Position numbers and translations under genes: made by a program
From: Hyphomicrobium_A sp963724945
GTDB taxonomy: Bacteria; Pseudomonadota; Alphaproteobacteria; Rhizobiales; Hyphomicrobiaceae
Assembly: GCA_963724945.1 (NCBI GenBank)
Contig: CAVRWL010000003.1
Location: 1,178,001 to 1,242,000 of the forward strand
Length of the DNA: 64,000 nucleotides
Reading direction: 5' to 3'
Shown: one piece after another, positions 52,848 through 62,290 of the stretch
Layout of the letters: each line of letters starts with the position of its first letter
Position numbering within the stretch: position 1 is the stretch's first letter
Notes under the pieces: generated by a model
What the model saw: the letters and a program-made list of their open reading frames with translations, nothing else
The model's database searches: none
What the model was told of the DNA's origin: nothing

Positions 52848-54309
52848 GGCTGCCCTCGCGCTCGTCGCGGCGGGCAGCCACGGCATCCGCATCACCGCCG
52901 TCAACGCGTGCGCGGCGGCAGAGGGCGTGCGCGTCGGCCAGGCGCTCGCGGACGCACGCGCTGGCCTGCCTTGCCTCCTCTCGCGCGCGGCCGAGCCCGA
53001 CCGCGACCGCACAGCGCTCCTCAAGCTTGCGCGCTGGTGCGGCCGCTATGGCCCCAATCGTAATGCCGACGGGGAGGACGGCCTGTGGATCGACGTGACG
53101 GGGGTTGCGCATCTCTATGGGGGCGAGGAGCGTCTCATCGCCGATCTCCTCGCCCGGCTCGCCCGCTTCGGGCTCACCGTCCGCGCCGGTCTCGCCGACA
53201 CGCTCGGTGCCGCCCACGCACTCGCCCGCTTTGCCGCCTCGCCCGCTATCGCGCCCGCAGGAGAGACGGAAGCGCGCCTTGCCGCGCTTCCCGTCGAGGC
53301 CTTGCGGCTCGATGCCCAAACCGTGCTGCTGTTGCGGCGGTTGGGGCTCAAGCGCATCGGCCAGCTCTTTTGCCTGCCGCGGCCTGCGCTCGAGCGCCGC
53401 TTCCGCTCCGCGAAAACCGCCGAGGCGGTGTTGCGGCGTCTCGATCAGGCCTTGGGCATGCGCTGCGAGCCCGCCCCGCCGCTCGTCGAGCCGCCCGCGC
53501 TCATCGTGCAGCGCTGCTTTGCCGATCCGCTCATCGCGCATGCAGGGATCGAGGTGGAGACGGCGCGGCTCGCCGAGGAGCTGTGCGCTCACCTCAACGC
53601 GCGCAATCTGGGCGCGCGCGCAATCGCGCTCGCGCTCTATCGCGCCGACGGCACGACGGCCGAGGCGCGCGTGGGCTTGAGCTTTCCCTCCCGCGAGCCT
53701 GCGCATCTGACGGCGCTCCTCGACGAGAAGATGCAGCATCTCGATGCCGGCTTTGGGATCGACGCGCTCGCCCTTTCAGCACTGCGTGTGGAGGCGTGCG
53801 CGCCTGAGCAGGTCGCGCTCGGTCCCCAACTCGGCGATCGGCGCGCGGGCGATCCCTCAGGTCTCATCGATCGCCTCGCGAACCGCTTGGGTTCTGCCCG
53901 CGTGAGCCGCTTGCAGCCGCGCGCGAGCCATGTGCCTGAGCGGGCGCAAGCGTGCGTCGCCGCTCTCTCCGATCGGCCGGCCGCAAGCGAGGACGTGATG
54001 CCGGTGCGGCCGCCCCGGCCGCCGTTCCTGCTCGCGAGCCCAGAGCCGATCCGCGTGATCGCCGAGGTGCCGGAGGGCCCGCCCGCCCGCTTCACCTGGC
54101 GCCGCGTCGAGCGCCGCGTTGCCCGTGCTCAAGGCCCTGAGCGCATCGCGCCCGAGTGGTGGCGCGAGATCGGGCTCAAGACGAGCCGCACGCGCGACTA
54201 CTACCGCATCGAGGACGAAGGAGGTGCGGGCTACTGGGTGTTTCGCGAGGGCCTCTATCGCGCGGAGGAAGAGGCGCCGACCTGGTTCCTGCACGGACTC
54301 TTTGGGTGA
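52765..54309 (+). CDS. imuB: ImuB, Y-family polymerase-like protein
   Basis: A 514-residue relative of Y-family polymerases. It starts MRRIVSVWLPLWPIERL, followed by a palm/fingers region (GLWIDVTGVAHLYGGEERLI, GLADTLGAAHALARF) and a little-finger-like domain. The catalytic acidic residues of true Y polymerases are not evident in their usual places, as is typical of ImuB, which serves as an adaptor between DnaE2 and the sliding clamp. The C terminus (TSRTRDYYRIEDEGGAGYWV) is typical. It sits between imuA and dnaE2 in the normal order. Confidence 0.92.
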   Translation: MRRIVSVWLPLWPIERLALALPAAVPDEAALALVAAGSHGIRITAVNACAAAEGVRVGQALADARAGLPCLLSRAAEPDRDRTALLKLARWCGRYGPNRNADGEDGLWIDVTGVAHLYGGEERLIADLLARLARFGLTVRAGLADTLGAAHALARFAASPAIAPAGETEARLAALPVEALRLDAQTVLLLRRLGLKRIGQLFCLPRPALERRFRSAKTAEAVLRRLDQALGMRCEPAPPLVEPPALIVQRCFADPLIAHAGIEVETARLAEELCAHLNARNLGARAIALALYRADGTTAEARVGLSFPSREPAHLTALLDEKMQHLDAGFGIDALALSALRVEACAPEQVALGPQLGDRRAGDPSGLIDRLANRLGSARVSRLQPRASHVPERAQACVAALSDRPAASEDVMPVRPPRPPFLLASPEPIRVIAEVPEGPPARFTWRRVERRVARAQGPERIAPEWWREIGLKTSRTRDYYRIEDEGGAGYWVFREGLYRAEEEAPTWFLHGLFG

Positions 54310-54329
54310 GTTTTTAAGAAGGTCACAGC

Positions 54330-57300
54330 GTGCCGCGTTACGCCGAGCTGCAGGTCACCACCAACTTCTCGTTTCTGCGCGGGGCCTCGCATGGCGAGGA
54401 GCTCGTCGCGCAGGCGCAGGCCTTGGGGCTCGAAGCGCTCGCCGTCACCGACCGCAACACGCTCGCCGGCGTCGTGCGCGCGCACACCGCGGCCAAGGAG
54501 GTGGGCTTAAAGCTCATTGTCGGCGCGCGCCTCGATCTGCAAGACGGCCCGAGCCTGTTGTGCCTACCGCGCGACCGGGCGGCCTACGGCCGGCTCTCGC
54601 GCTTGCTGTCGCTCGGCCAGATGCGCGCTGAGAAAGGCCAATGCACGCTCTTTCTCGCCGACGTCGCGGCCCACGCGGAAGGGCAGATCTTCATCGCGCT
54701 TGCTCCGGACGACTGGGATTGGCGCGAGGTGCAGGCTGCGCCTGCCGATGCGCAAGTGCCCAGCAGCGCCGAGATTATTCCGTTCCATCCCGCGGGGATC
54801 GTGAGCCCAAATTCCCCTCCCCCTTGATGGGGAGGGTCGGGGAGGGGGTGGTGTTCAAACGTTGGAAGTGGTGCACACCGCCCATCAAAACCGAGAAGAA
54901 AGTTTCGAAGCTGCGCTTCGTCGTATCAAAGCGGCGCTGGGAGAGAGTCCGCTCTATCTCGCCGCGAGCCACGCCTACCGCGGCGATGACCGCGCACGTA
55001 TTGCCGCGCTCGATCTCCTCGCGCAACGCTGCACCACACCACTCATCGCCACCGGCGACGTGCTCTATCACGCGCCGCACCGGCGCGCGCTGCAGGACGT
55101 GCTGACGTGCGCGCGCGCGGGCACGACGATCGCCAAGGCGGGCTTTCTTCTGCAGGCCAACGCCGAGCGGCACTTGAAGCGCCCGGCCGAGATGGCCCGC
55201 CTCTTCAAAGGTTACGAGGCAGCACTTTCCCGCACGATCGAGATCGCGGACGCCTGCCGCTTCTCGCTCGACGAGCTCGTCTACGAGTACCCTGATGAGC
55301 CCGTCCCGCCCGGCAAGACCCCGCAGGCGCATCTGGAGGACCTCACCTGGGAGGGTGCCGGCTGGCGCTTCCCCGAAGGCATCCCGGAGAAGGTTGAGGC
55401 GCTGATTGAGCGCGAGCTGGCGCTGATCGGCGAGCTCAATTACGCGCCTTACTTTCTCACCGTGCACGACATCGTCCACTTCGCGCGCTCACAGAGCATC
55501 CTGTGCCAGGGGCGCGGCTCGGCCGCCAACTCCGCCGTCTGCTATTGCCTCGCCATCACGGCAGTGAACCCCGCCGAGATCGACCTCTTGTTCGAGCGCT
55601 TCGTCTCGCCCGAGCGCAAGGAGCCACCCGACATCGACGTCGACTTCGAGCACGAGCGGCGCGAGGAGGTGATCCAGTACATCTACGCGCGCTACGGCCG
55701 CGACCGCGCCGGGCTCGCCGCCACCGTCATCTCCTATCGCGCGCGCTCGGCCGTGCGCGACGTCGGCAAGGCCATGGGGCTGTCGGAAGACACGGTGGCC
55801 GCACTCGCCGGCATGGTGTGGGGCACGCGCTCGGGCGGCGCGCTGCCCGAGCAGCACGTGCGCGAGGCGGGCCTCGATCCAACCGACCCGTTGCTCGCGA
55901 GGGTGCTGGAGCTGGCGCATGAGCTCATGGGCTTTCCGCGGCATCTGTCGCAACACGTCGGCGGCTTCGTGTTGACGCGCGGGCCGCTCATCGAGGTCGT
56001 GCCCGTCGGCAACGCCGCCATGGACGACCGCACCTTCATCGAGTGGGACAAGGACGATATCGCCGCGCTCGGTCTCTTGAAGGTCGATGTGCTGGCGCTC
56101 GGTATGCTCACCTGTATCCGCAAGGCCTTCGATCTCATCGGCCAGCACCACGCCCGCGCGATGACGCTCGCCAGCGTGCCGCGCGAGGATCCGGCCGTCT
56201 ACGACATGCTGTGCAAGGCGGATTCGATCGGCGTGTTCCAGGTGGAGAGCCGCGCGCAGATGAACATGCTGCCGCGCCTGAAGCCGCGCACCTTCTACGA
56301 CCTCGTTATCGAGGTGGCGATCGTGCGCCCGGGACCCATCCAGGGCGACATGGTGCACCCCTATCTGCGCCGCCGCGACGGCGTCGAGGTCGAGCAGTAT
56401 CCCTCGCCGGCGCCAAAGCACGGGCCCGCCGACGAATTGCAGACGATCCTGGGCAAGACCAAGGGCGTGCCGCTGTTCCAGGAGCAGGCGATGCGCATCG
56501 CGCTCGTTGCCGCCAAGTTCTCCGACGCGGAGGTGAACGAGCTGCGCAAGGCCATGGCCACCTTCCGCCGCCGCGGCACCATCGGGCTTCTCGAGGAGAA
56601 GATGGTGTCGCGCATGGTGGCGCGCGGCTATGCCCAGGACTTCGCGCAGCGCTGCTTCAACCAGATCAAGGGCTTCGGCGAATACGGCTTCCCCGAAAGC
56701 CACGCGGCGAGCTTCGCCCACCTCGTCTACGTCTCGGCGTGGATCAAGTGCCACTACCCGGCGGCGTTCGCGGCAGCGCTGCTCAACTCGCAGCCCATGG
56801 GCTTCTACGCGCCGGCACAGATCGTGCGGTGCGCGCGCGAGCACGGCGTGGAGGCGCGCTCAGCCGACGTGAACCTTTCCGACTGGGACTGCACGCTCGA
56901 GAACATGGAAGGTGCCGGCCCGGCACTGCGTCTCGGCCTGCGCCAGATCGACGGCCTGTCAGAAGATGAGATCAAAAAGATCGTCGCCGCGCGTCCGTTT
57001 CGCGATGTGCACGATCTGTGGATGCGCGCTCGTGTGAAGCTTGCGACCTTGGAGAAGCTCGCCGCCGCCGACGCCTTTCGTTCGCTCGGCCTCGATCGCC
57101 GCCAGGCGCTATGGGAGGTGAAGGGCTTGAGCGCCGCTGCGCCGCTGCCGCTCTTCTCCTGGAGCGAGACGCGCGAGGCCGGAGCCGAGCCCGTAGTCAC
57201 GCTGCCCGAGATGGCGCTGTCGGAGCATGTCGTCAACGACTACCAGACGCTCAGGCTTTCGCTCAAGGCGCACCCCATGAGCTTTCTGCGCGAACGTTTG

Positions 57301-57839
57301 CCGCGCGCCGTGTGCGCGCCTGCCACGAGCTGCGCAGCGTCAAGGACGGCGCCTACGTGTCGGTCGCCGGCGTCGTGCTCGTGCGTCAGCGCCCGGGCTC
57401 GGCCAAGGGCGTCGTGTTCATGACGATCGAGGACGAGACCGGTGTCGCCAACGCGGTCGTGTGGCCGAAGACGCTCGAGCGCTTCCGCAAGGTGGTCATG
57501 GGTGCGCGCTTGATCGTCATCCATGGGCGCATCCAGCGCCACGAGGACATCATTCATGTGGTCTCGGCAAAGCTCGAGGACCGCAGCGACTGGCTCGCGC
57601 TTCTGGCGGAGGCCGCGCACGAGCTGACGGTGCCGGTCGCCAATGCCGACCATGTGCGCAATCCAGATCCTGGCTCCGCCAGGGGGCCCGACATCCGCTC
57701 CGAGCAGTCAGGTTTGCACAACGGACATCCGCGCTGGGCGCAGACCCCGCGCGACCCGCGCCTCACGCATCCCCGCGATGCGCGCATCATCCCCGCGCGC
57801 GAAGCGCGCATCGTGCCAAAGTCGCGGGATTTTCATTGA
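54330..57839 (+). CDS. dnaE2: Error-prone DNA polymerase DnaE2 (two frame breaks, internal repeat insertion)
   Basis: The C-family polymerase of the SOS cassette. The start MPRYAELQVTTNFSFLRGAS opens a PHP domain. After LAPDDWDW the expected sequence is interrupted by a palindromic element (about 54806-54900) and the frame changes by one. From SFEAALRRIKAAL it continues with YLAASHAYRGDD, QGRGSAANSAVCYCLAIT and PPDIDVDFEHERREEVI (catalytic Asp residues). At 57295-57297 one base is missing, after LRER, and the OB-type C terminus (VAGVVLVRQRPGSAKGVVFM) follows in another frame. The two breaks cancel: total length is 3n. About 1,169 residues, slightly longer than usual because of the insertion. 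Confidence 0.9.
54806..54900. repeat. Palindromic G/C-rich element inside dnaE2
   Basis: CCCTCCCC-CTTGAT-GGGGAGGG (core about 54815-54836), followed by TCGGGGAGGGGGTGGTG, resembles short palindromic repeats normally found between genes in Hyphomicrobiales. Here it lies within the dnaE2 coding region. If one base of the C run is removed, the element reads without a stop and joins the two halves of DnaE2. The outer limits are uncertain. Confidence 0.65.
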
Positions 57840-58288
57840 GGGTTTTCGGCTTCGACTGTATCGGGCACGCCGTCGGCGCCCAGGAACACCGCGAACATGC
57901 GCACCACGCCCGCTCCCCTGTTGTGCCCATTGTGCGGCGTACCGATGGCTTCGATGATCACGTCGCCCTTGCGGTAGACGTGCGTGCCGTCCGCGCCGTA
58001 GTCGACCGTCAGCTCGCCCTCCAGCATGTAGGCCAAGAGCGGCACGTCGTGCTCGTGCCAGCCCGTCTCGGCCCCCGGATCGATGGCGATGATGTCGGCC
58101 GTCACCTTGGCCGGCGCGCCGGCCGGATAGGCCAGCGTCTGGCCCAGAAGCGTCTTGCCGGTCGTGAGCAAGGTCTCCACGTGCTCGCCCGTGCTGCCGC
58201 GCGCGGCGGGCGCTGCGGATGCGAGCGGGATCGCATGTGCGCCAGAAACCCAGCTTCGCATGAAGCGTGTTGAAGATGAGAAACGCAT
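57833..58288 (-). CDS. Cupin domain protein
   Basis: A 151-residue protein with a single cupin barrel: GAETGWHEHDVPLLAYMLEG (motif 1, two His and Glu) and GTPHNGHNRG (motif 2 with His). These should bind a metal ion. The N terminus (MRFSSSTRFMRSWVSGAHAIPLASA) could be a weak signal peptide. The start at 58288 was preferred over 58378. It converges with dnaE2, the ends overlapping by 7 bases. The substrate is unknown. Confidence 0.8.
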   Translation of the reverse strand: MRFSSSTRFMRSWVSGAHAIPLASAAPAARGSTGEHVETLLTTGKTLLGQTLAYPAGAPAKVTADIIAIDPGAETGWHEHDVPLLAYMLEGELTVDYGADGTHVYRKGDVIIEAIGTPHNGHNRGAGVVRMFAVFLGADGVPDTVEAENPQ

Positions 58289-58412
58289 GGGGAGGCCTCG
58301 CAGAGTCCGGCAAGAGATGAAGCGACATGTGCAGTGAGCCGGCTCCAGGTTAATGTTCCGCTGACACGCTTGGGACAATGCCGTCCCATCGGGCCTCGAC
58401 AGCGGGGCTCAT

Positions 58413-58445
58413 GGCGCCGATATATGGCGCCGATATCGCCGATAT
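58413..58445. repeat. Three direct repeats upstream of ggt
   Basis: GGCGCCGATAT occurs at 58413-58423 and 58426-58436, and a shortened CGCCGATAT at 58437-58445. The repeats lie 50-85 bases before the ggt start and could be a multi-site operator, or just a local duplication. Confidence 0.45.
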
Positions 58446-58496
58446 CGCGCGCGCGTCCCGCGCCTCGCAGAGCCCGACACCGCAAAAGCCGCTCCC

Positions 58497-60296
58497 ATGC
58501 CCGAAATCAGAGCCCCCTTTCTGCCTGCGCGCCTGACGAGCCGGCTCTCGCTGTGTGCGGGCGCCCTCGCGCTGGCGCTCGCGCTCACGGCGGCCTTCTC
58601 CTCGCACAGCGCGGCCCAGGATCCGCGCGGCGCGCCGGAAATGGCGACGGGCCTGGAGACGAAGTCGCTCGCCACCGCTAAGCGCCACATGATCTCCGCT
58701 GCCAACCCGTACGCGGCGCAAGCCGGCCGCGAGATCCTGCGCGCCGGCGGCTCGGCTATCGACGCCGCGATCGCTGCGCAGCTCGTCCTCAATCTCGTTG
58801 AGCCGCAGTCCTCCGGCCTCGGCGGCGGCGCCTTCATTCTCTACTGGGACGCGGCGAAAAAGGAGCTCACGACCTTTGACGGCCGCGAGGCAGCGCCGGC
58901 GTCCGCGCGCCCTGACCGCTTTCTCGTTGCGGGCAAGCCGATGCCGTTCGAGATAGCCGTGCACTCAGGCCTCAGCATCGGCGTGCCGGGTCTTGTGCGC
59001 CTCATGGAGACCGTTCATCGCCGCTACGGCAAGCTGCCGTGGGCGCGCCTGTTCGAGCCGGCGATCCGCCTTGCGGAAGCTGGCTTCGAGGTCTCGCCGC
59101 GGCTGCATAATCTGTTGCGCTCGCAGGATCCCGATGGCTTCGTGCCGGCCGCGCGCCGCTACTTCTTCACCGCCACGGGGAGCGCCTGGCCGATCGGCTT
59201 CACGCTCAAGAACCCGGAGTTCGCCTCAACCTTGCGGCGCATCGCGGCCGAAGGCGCCGACGGCTTCTACGCGGGCCCCGTGGCGCAAGCGATCGTCAAG
59301 GCCGACGCCGACGCGCCGATCGCGCCCGGCGGCATGACGATGCAGGATCTCGCCGGCTACAAGGCGAAGGAGCGACCGCCGGTTTGCATCAGCTATCACA
59401 GCTACAAGGTCTGCGGCATGGGCCCCCCGTCGTCGGGCGGGCCGACGGTGGCGCAAACCTTGAAGCTGTTGGAGCCGCTCGATCTCGGCACGGACCCGGC
59501 GGCGGCGCTGCAGCCGCAAGCGCTGCACCTCATCGCGGAAGCCGAGAAGCTCGCCTACGCTGACCGCAACCGCTACATGGGCGATCCTGATTTCGTGGCG
59601 ATCCCCGACGGCCTGCTCGACGCCCACTACCTCGATCGCCGCCGTGCGCTGATCGATCCGTTGCATGCGATGGAGAAGGCCGAGCCCGGCGTGCCGCCGG
59701 GTGCGCGCCAGGCCATGGGACGTGACGCCACCATCGAAAGCTCGGGCACGAGCCAAATCTCGATCATCGACGATAACGGCAACGCGCTCGCCATGACGAC
59801 GACGATCGAAAGCGGGTTCGGCTCGCACAACTGGGCCGCGGGCTTCCTTTTGAACAACGAGCTGACCGACTTTTCGTTTCTGCCGACCGACAGCGACGGC
59901 CGCCCGGTCGCCAACGCGGTGGGTCCCGGCAAGCGTCCGCGCAGCTCCATGGCGCCGACCATCGTCTTCGACGCGAAAGGCAATGTCGTTGCCGTGCTCG
60001 GCTCGCCCGGCGGCAGCCACATCATCTTCTATGTCGTAAAGTCGCTTGTAGCGCTGCTCGACTGGAAGATGGATGCCCAGGCGGCGGCCGACCTGTTGAA
60101 CTTCGGTGACCAGGGCCACGGCTTCGAGATCGAGGTCGCCGATCCCGCCGTGTGGACCGGGCTCGCCTTGAAGCCGTTCGGCCACACGATCGTGCCGGAG
60201 GAGATGACCTCCGGCGCCCACATTATCGTCAGACGCGATGGCCGCCTGGAAGGCGGCGCGGATGTGCGCCGCGAAGGTGCCGCTCTCGGAGATTGA
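58497..60296 (+). CDS. ggt: Gamma-glutamyltransferase
   Basis: GGT cleaves glutathione and other gamma-glutamyl compounds in the periplasm, yielding cysteinyl-glycine. This 599-residue precursor has a signal peptide (to about residue 41), the large-subunit region (AANPYAAQAGREILRAGGSA, SSGLGGGAFILYWD), the autoprocessing site before Thr418 (ESSGTSQISIID), and the small subunit (TTTIESGFGSHNWAAGFLLN, RPRSSMAPTIVF, GSPGGSHII). The usual TTH after cleavage is TSQ here, but the nucleophile Thr is kept. thiO follows after 2 bases. Confidence 0.93.
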   Translation: MPEIRAPFLPARLTSRLSLCAGALALALALTAAFSSHSAAQDPRGAPEMATGLETKSLATAKRHMISAANPYAAQAGREILRAGGSAIDAAIAAQLVLNLVEPQSSGLGGGAFILYWDAAKKELTTFDGREAAPASARPDRFLVAGKPMPFEIAVHSGLSIGVPGLVRLMETVHRRYGKLPWARLFEPAIRLAEAGFEVSPRLHNLLRSQDPDGFVPAARRYFFTATGSAWPIGFTLKNPEFASTLRRIAAEGADGFYAGPVAQAIVKADADAPIAPGGMTMQDLAGYKAKERPPVCISYHSYKVCGMGPPSSGGPTVAQTLKLLEPLDLGTDPAAALQPQALHLIAEAEKLAYADRNRYMGDPDFVAIPDGLLDAHYLDRRRALIDPLHAMEKAEPGVPPGARQAMGRDATIESSGTSQISIIDDNGNALAMTTTIESGFGSHNWAAGFLLNNELTDFSFLPTDSDGRPVANAVGPGKRPRSSMAPTIVFDAKGNVVAVLGSPGGSHIIFYVVKSLVALLDWKMDAQAAADLLNFGDQGHGFEIEVADPAVWTGLALKPFGHTIVPEEMTSGAHIIVRRDGRLEGGADVRREGAALGD

Positions 60297-60298
60297 TC

Positions 60299-61297
60299 GT
60301 GACATCTCGCTCGATCACCGTTGTCGGCGCCGGCATCCTCGGCCTTTGGCAGGCGTTGACGCTCGCGCGCCGGGGCCATCGCGTGCGCCTCCTCGAGGCA
60401 ACGCCGGAGCCGTTCTCGCATGCGGCGAGCCTCTATGCCGCGGTGATGCTCGCGCCAGAGCGCGAGGCGGAGACCGCCCCGCCGATGCTGCGCGAGTTGG
60501 GGCGCAGAGGCGTCGCCTCGTGGCGCGCGGCCTACCCGGAACTCGTCTGCGCCGGCAGCCTCGTCGTCGCCGGCGCGCGTGACCGCGTCGATCTCGATCA
60601 CTTCGCCAAGCGCACGCAGGGGCACGAAAGCCTCGACGCCAAGGCGCTGGAAAGCCTCGAGCCCGACCTCGAGGGACGCTTCTCCTCCGCGCTGTTCTTT
60701 CGCGAGGAGGCGCACATGGCCGCCCCCGCGGCGCTGAATTTCATGCTCGCGCAGGCGCGCCGCGCCGGCGCCGAGGTGCTGTTCGGCGTGAGTGCTCCGC
60801 CGCAACCCGGCGACGTGCTCATCGACTGCCGTGGGCTTGCCGCGCGTGATGAGCTTGCGAACCTGCGCGGGGTACGCGGCGAGCGGCTGATCGTGCGCTC
60901 GCGCGAGATCGCGCTGAAACGTCCCGTGCAGCTCCTGCACCCGCGCCACCCGCTCTACATCGTGCCGTGGGGCGAGGGGCACTACATGATTGGCGCCACC
61001 GTTCTTGAAACCGAGGACGACGGCCCGGTGACGGTGCGCTCCGCACTCGAGCTGTTGGGTGCCGCCTACGCGGTGCATCCGGCCTTTGGAGAGGCGGAGA
61101 TCCTCGATCTCGGTGCAGGCGTGCGCCCGGCGTTTCCCGACAACGTTCCGCGCGCGATCGTGCGCGAGGGTGGGAGGCGCATCTTCGTCAACGGCGCCTA
61201 TCGGCACGGCTTCCTGTTGGGGCCTGTGCTCGCCGAGGCGGTGGCGGATTATCTGGCGACGGGCGCCGCGGCTGAGCTGATCCGCGTCGAGAGCTGA
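60299..61297 (+). CDS. thiO: Glycine oxidase ThiO-like FAD enzyme
   Basis: A 332-residue FAD-dependent amine oxidase of the DAO family: N-terminal dinucleotide motif VVGAGILGLWQAL, a conserved central part (HMAAPAALNFMLAQARRAGAE), and the C-terminal GAYRHGFLLGPVLAEAVADY. ThiO oxidises glycine to the imine used to make the thiazole of thiamine. The GTG at 60299, 2 bases after the ggt stop, is the start that fits family N termini. thiS, thiG and thiE follow about 1 kb later, past an opposite-strand gene. Confidence 0.85.
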   Translation: MTSRSITVVGAGILGLWQALTLARRGHRVRLLEATPEPFSHAASLYAAVMLAPEREAETAPPMLRELGRRGVASWRAAYPELVCAGSLVVAGARDRVDLDHFAKRTQGHESLDAKALESLEPDLEGRFSSALFFREEAHMAAPAALNFMLAQARRAGAEVLFGVSAPPQPGDVLIDCRGLAARDELANLRGVRGERLIVRSREIALKRPVQLLHPRHPLYIVPWGEGHYMIGATVLETEDDGPVTVRSALELLGAAYAVHPAFGEAEILDLGAGVRPAFPDNVPRAIVREGGRRIFVNGAYRHGFLLGPVLAEAVADYLATGAAAELIRVES

Positions 61298-61320
61298 GCC
61301 TTGGCGCGGGCGCGCAGCCG

Positions 61321-62088
61321 TCAGGTGACGACGGTCGCCTTCGGCCCCATCATCGCCTGGATCTGGCGCAGCGTACGCGATGCGCGCCACACGTGCTCGA
61401 TGCGGAACACCTCATTACCGCCGCCGAAGATGGCGATCTTGCCTTCGATGTCGCTGGTGCCGAGCCCGAGGATGCCGAGGCCGAGGATCTTGTGCGCGAG
61501 GATGTCGTCGCTGTAGCGCGTCAGGCGCACGTGCATCACCGAGTAGCTTTCGGGAGCGCGGCCCAGAATGCTGGCGAAGCGCTGCACGCGCTCGATCTGC
61601 GCGCCGCGGAAGCGCCAGAAGCTCAAGCGGTCGGCGATGAAGATGATGACGAACCACACGACGAACAGCGCCGAGGAGACCATCATGTAGAAGGCGAGGT
61701 TCATGTGCACGAGGATCGCCGGCGGCGTCTTGAAGAGGCCCGGGATGCTCATGATGAACTGCGTGCCGGCGGCGGCCGCGGCCAAGAGCAGGATCAGCAG
61801 GATCGCGCCGATCCCGCGCGCCTTCACGGTGGTGGCGAGCACGGTGAACAGCAACAGGAGCGTGAAGGAGACGCCGAGCCAGGGACCGGGATAGATAAGC
61901 AGCGGCTTGCCGCCGCCGATGGTGAAGGTCTCGCCTTGCGCGTAGGTCAGCAGCGCGCAGAAGAACCCGTAGGCCCAGACGATCCACCAATAAAGGATGG
62001 GGGAGTGCGGATAGACGCGAACCTCGGACGGAGCGGACCCGCCTGCGGCGCCGGCCTGCGGCACCGTCTCAACGCCAGTCGACGCCAT
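61321..62088 (-). CDS. Multi-pass membrane protein of unknown function
   Basis: A 255-residue protein with four clear hydrophobic segments (YWWIVWAYGFFCALLTYA, WLGVSFTLLLLFTVLATT, GIGAILLILLLAAAAAGT, YMMVSSALFVVWFVIIFIA) and a C-terminal cytoplasmic domain of about 100 residues (RLTRYSDDILAHKILGLGIL, IFGGGNEVFRIEHVWRASRT). I do not recognise the family. The ATG at 62088 follows a strong GGGGAGGGG site. It is convergent with thiO and divergent from thiS. Confidence 0.7.
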   Translation of the reverse strand: MASTGVETVPQAGAAGGSAPSEVRVYPHSPILYWWIVWAYGFFCALLTYAQGETFTIGGGKPLLIYPGPWLGVSFTLLLLFTVLATTVKARGIGAILLILLLAAAAAGTQFIMSIPGLFKTPPAILVHMNLAFYMMVSSALFVVWFVIIFIADRLSFWRFRGAQIERVQRFASILGRAPESYSVMHVRLTRYSDDILAHKILGLGILGLGTSDIEGKIAIFGGGNEVFRIEHVWRASRTLRQIQAMMGPKATVVT

Positions 62089-62290
62089 AGCCCCTCCCCG
62101 AGCCCTTGTTTTCGGGCTTTTGCTCAGCTCGTAAACGTCGCCCCCCGTCGCAATATTCATGACACTGGCCTATGACAGCTGTCAACGCGCGAGGCCGCGC
62201 CGGCGGTCGCGCCTTGAGGTTTGCAAGCGAATTCTGTTGAATTGACTGCGAGAGCGGCAAACGTCGCCGCAACGCAACGAAGGAGGTCTC

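Noticed and set aside
62089..62290. Possible TPP riboswitch before thiS
   Set aside because: The conserved THI-box sequences (CTGAGA and ACCTGAT-like) are absent here and upstream of ggt-thiO.
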